Shown here: positions 62,344-64,000 of the stretch, in pieces
Layout: the number at the start of each line of letters is the position of its first letter
How positions within the stretch are numbered: position 1 is the stretch's first letter
Assembly (NCBI GenBank): GCA_002733715.2
Contig: NVWQ02000045.1
Coordinates: 18,161 to 82,160, forward strand
DNA length: 64,000 nt
Direction: 5' to 3'
From: Methylophaga sp.
GTDB taxonomy: Bacteria; Pseudomonadota; Gammaproteobacteria; Nitrosococcales; Methylophagaceae
The notes under the pieces: generated by a model
The model's database searches: none
The model's input: the letters and a program-made list of their open reading frames with translations, nothing else
Told to the model about the DNA's origin: nothing
Position numbers and translations under genes: made by a program

Positions 62344-62359
62344 TGTCACCTAACTGACA
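62344..62359. promoter_or_regulatory. TGTCA-N6-TGACA operator (copy 4)
   Basis: TGTCACCTAACTGACA upstream of trxC; TATGAT at 62381-62386. Confidence 0.75.
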
Positions 62360-62470
62360 GATTATTATTTTATTGTTCATTATGATGATGAACAATAATA
62401 AACAAGCTGAATTACACCAGAAAAAAGTCATGGTATTTAATAGCAGCTTAACTAGAATTAGGAGAAAGAC

Positions 62471-62905
62471 ATGCCAGATTCATATCATATCGTTTGCCCT
62501 CACTGTAATTCTGTAAATCGCATTTCTGTTCAGCGGCTAGGTGAAAATCCAATGTGTGGCCAATGTAAAGAAGCACTGTTTACTTGTCATCCTATTGAAA
62601 TGACTGATGATATTTTTGATCGTCATATTAGTCGAAATGATATTCCCGTTCTTATTGATTTTTGGGCACCATGGTGCGGCCCATGTAAAACGATGATACC
62701 TATATTTAAACATGTGGCAGAAGAACTTGAACCCCACGTTCGCCTAGCAAAAGTAAACACAGAGCAAGAACATGTTTTAGCGCAGCAATACAATATTCGT
62801 AGCATTCCAACACTTGCTTTGTTTAAAAAGGGCAAAGAAATAGCACGACAAGCTGGTGTAATGAATGCTGAAGATCTGGTTAATTGGGTTCGGTTACGAG
62901 TTTAG
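62471..62905 (+). CDS. trxC: Thioredoxin 2
   Basis: N-terminal zinc site (CPHCNS...CGQCKE); WAPWCGPCKTM. Confidence 0.93.
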   Translation: MPDSYHIVCPHCNSVNRISVQRLGENPMCGQCKEALFTCHPIEMTDDIFDRHISRNDIPVLIDFWAPWCGPCKTMIPIFKHVAEELEPHVRLAKVNTEQEHVLAQQYNIRSIPTLALFKKGKEIARQAGVMNAEDLVNWVRLRV

Positions 62906-62916
62906 AGTGGGGCGAG

Positions 62917-63078
62917 ATGAAAATGTATCTTGATTGTTATCCTTGCTTTGAACGCCGTGCAGGATCTCTTCTGAAGACGTGTATTACACGGCCAGAGATG
63001 AGTTTTACAATTTATAAAATGTTCACCATAAAACTAATAATATTGATCCGTACAAACAAGCTAAATGTAATGTCATAG
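62917..63078 (+). pseudogene. Truncated DUF89/ARMT1-like gene start
   Basis: MKMYLDCYPCFERRAGSLLKT matches the DUF89 N-terminus, then unrelated text to a stop. Confidence 0.5.
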
Positions 63079-63606
63079 TGTAGCCACTCCAAACCTAAAA
63101 TTTTAATAATCATCTTCTAATGTGTAAGCATACAGATATCTTATTATTGAAAGAAATAGATGGGGTTTTACCCAGTTATAGAGCATTAGTTTCAAATTCT
63201 GAAAAAAACTTAAAGACGACGCCCGTGGACTATTAGCCAAAGGAAAAGTATGTATTTACATTTCAAGCAAGCAATTTAACATAATATATATTATGCGAAT
63301 AAGAAAAACTCCTTTTCTTTCATTTTTGCGCAAAAAAACGGCTTATTGTGATTATGAGTAAAAGCATGTCTATTTCAGGAGTAAAAATATGCCTTCTAGT
63401 AGTAAAGGCAAAGCTAATGCCACGAACCTAGTAGCAAAAGCAAGCCTAACGCTATGGCATGGAAGTAAAGGTATGTCCAATGCTACGTGATGAGGCTAGA
63501 GCACACACCTGCGTTAATATCAAATAAGACACAGCATGGGTTCAAGTATGTTTGTTTCAAGTTATGAAAACTTACTATATAGACTATTATTATGGTAGAT
63601 TCTAGT

Positions 63607-63639
63607 ATAATCCGTTAAAATAACATTATTACGGATTAT
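63607..63639. promoter_or_regulatory. Inverted repeat upstream of integrase
   Basis: ATAATCCGT (63607-63615) and ACGGATTAT (63631-63639). Confidence 0.4.
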
Positions 63640-63665
63640 TGTTGATTCCCTACTACGAGGTTTAT

Positions 63666-63871
63666 ATGGCAAAATCAGGTCAAGCTAGAGTTTTAACCCA
63701 GCAACAACAAGATGATTTGTTTGCTGCAATTATTCAACATCGACACCCTGAAAAAAATACTGCGATAATGCAAATTAGTTTCAAGTTAGGTTTACGTGCT
63801 CAGGAGATTTCACTACTCCAGGTTAAAGAAGTTGCAAAACTAAATCCACCTGGTACTGACTTCAAGATACT
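63666..63871 (+). pseudogene. Tyrosine-recombinase/integrase N-terminal fragment, interrupted
   Basis: MAKSGQARVLTQQQQDDLFAAIIQHRHPEKNTAIMQISFKLGLRAQEISLLQVKEV; text becomes unrelated after ~63871. Confidence 0.7.
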
Positions 63872-64000
63872 TGTCAGCAACAATGCAAAAATGACCCCAT
63901 AGCACCATAGTAAAATTGACCCCCTTGGGTGATGATTACGATCTTTTAATAATGTGGATCGTATTACTATGTTGACCAAGGAGATTTTTGTGGATATCCA
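63872..64000 (+). mobile_element. Left end of IS21-like element with IstA start (63969, runs off window)
   Basis: TGTCAGC start, repeated AAAATGACCCC / AAAATTGACCCC, then ATGTTGACCAAGGAGATTTTTGTGGATATCC (MLTKEIFVDI). Confidence 0.6.

Noticed and set aside
63389-63490. 33-aa ORF MPSSSKGKANATNLVAKASLTLWHGSKGMSNAT with a plausible RBS
   Set aside because: Too short and unmatched to call as a gene without conservation or expression data; mentioned only in the island-end finding.

Overview
This is a gammaproteobacterial chromosomal segment of low-to-moderate GC; the genus was not identified. It falls into four parts. (1) 1-10.7 kb: a TolC/CzcC-type remnant, then a co-directional locus encoding a thermostable-hemolysin-family protein, an AMP-dependent acyl ligase, a heme-oxygenase-like (TenA/diiron-oxidase-type) protein, an SDR, a TPR protein, an OmpR-type two-component system, a cupredoxin-like protein, an FTR1 iron permease and an outer-membrane-like protein, followed by an LTA-synthase-like sulfatase. 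(2) 10.8-41.4 kb: mostly housekeeping genes (argD, argF, murU, amgK, maf, pgm, fieF-like, tRNA-Leu, tig, clpP, clpX, lon, cvpA, purF, rpmF, plsX-fabH-fabD-fabG-acpP-fabF-pabC-mltG-tmk-holB-pilZ-tatD). Both maf and clpX carry an in-frame stop codon. (3) 41.6-48.4 kb: accessory genes (ParD-like/zeta toxin-antitoxin pair, a long aldehyde-dehydrogenase-family protein, a BTAD/MalT-like regulator, a secreted orphan). (4) 48.6-63 kb: a stress/energy island (broken thymidine phosphorylase, SpoIIAA-Usp fusion, CxxC membrane protein, P-type ATPase, two YflT-like proteins, MBL RNase, ppsA, Crp/Fnr regulator, cbpA/cbpM, trxC, truncated DUF89), ending in an integrase apparently interrupted by an IS21-like element. 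The two strongest hunt results are four copies of a TGTCA-N6-TGACA palindrome at island promoters, several about 32 bp from a -10-like hexamer, which suggests a single Crp/Fnr-family regulon; and the hemolysin-family/ligase/diiron-oxidase/SDR locus, preceded by a PmrA-box-like repeat (CTTAAG-N5-CTTAAG) overlapping the expected -35 region. Several MITE-like inverted repeats and palindromes are also present. No searches were run; all family calls come from reading the translations.
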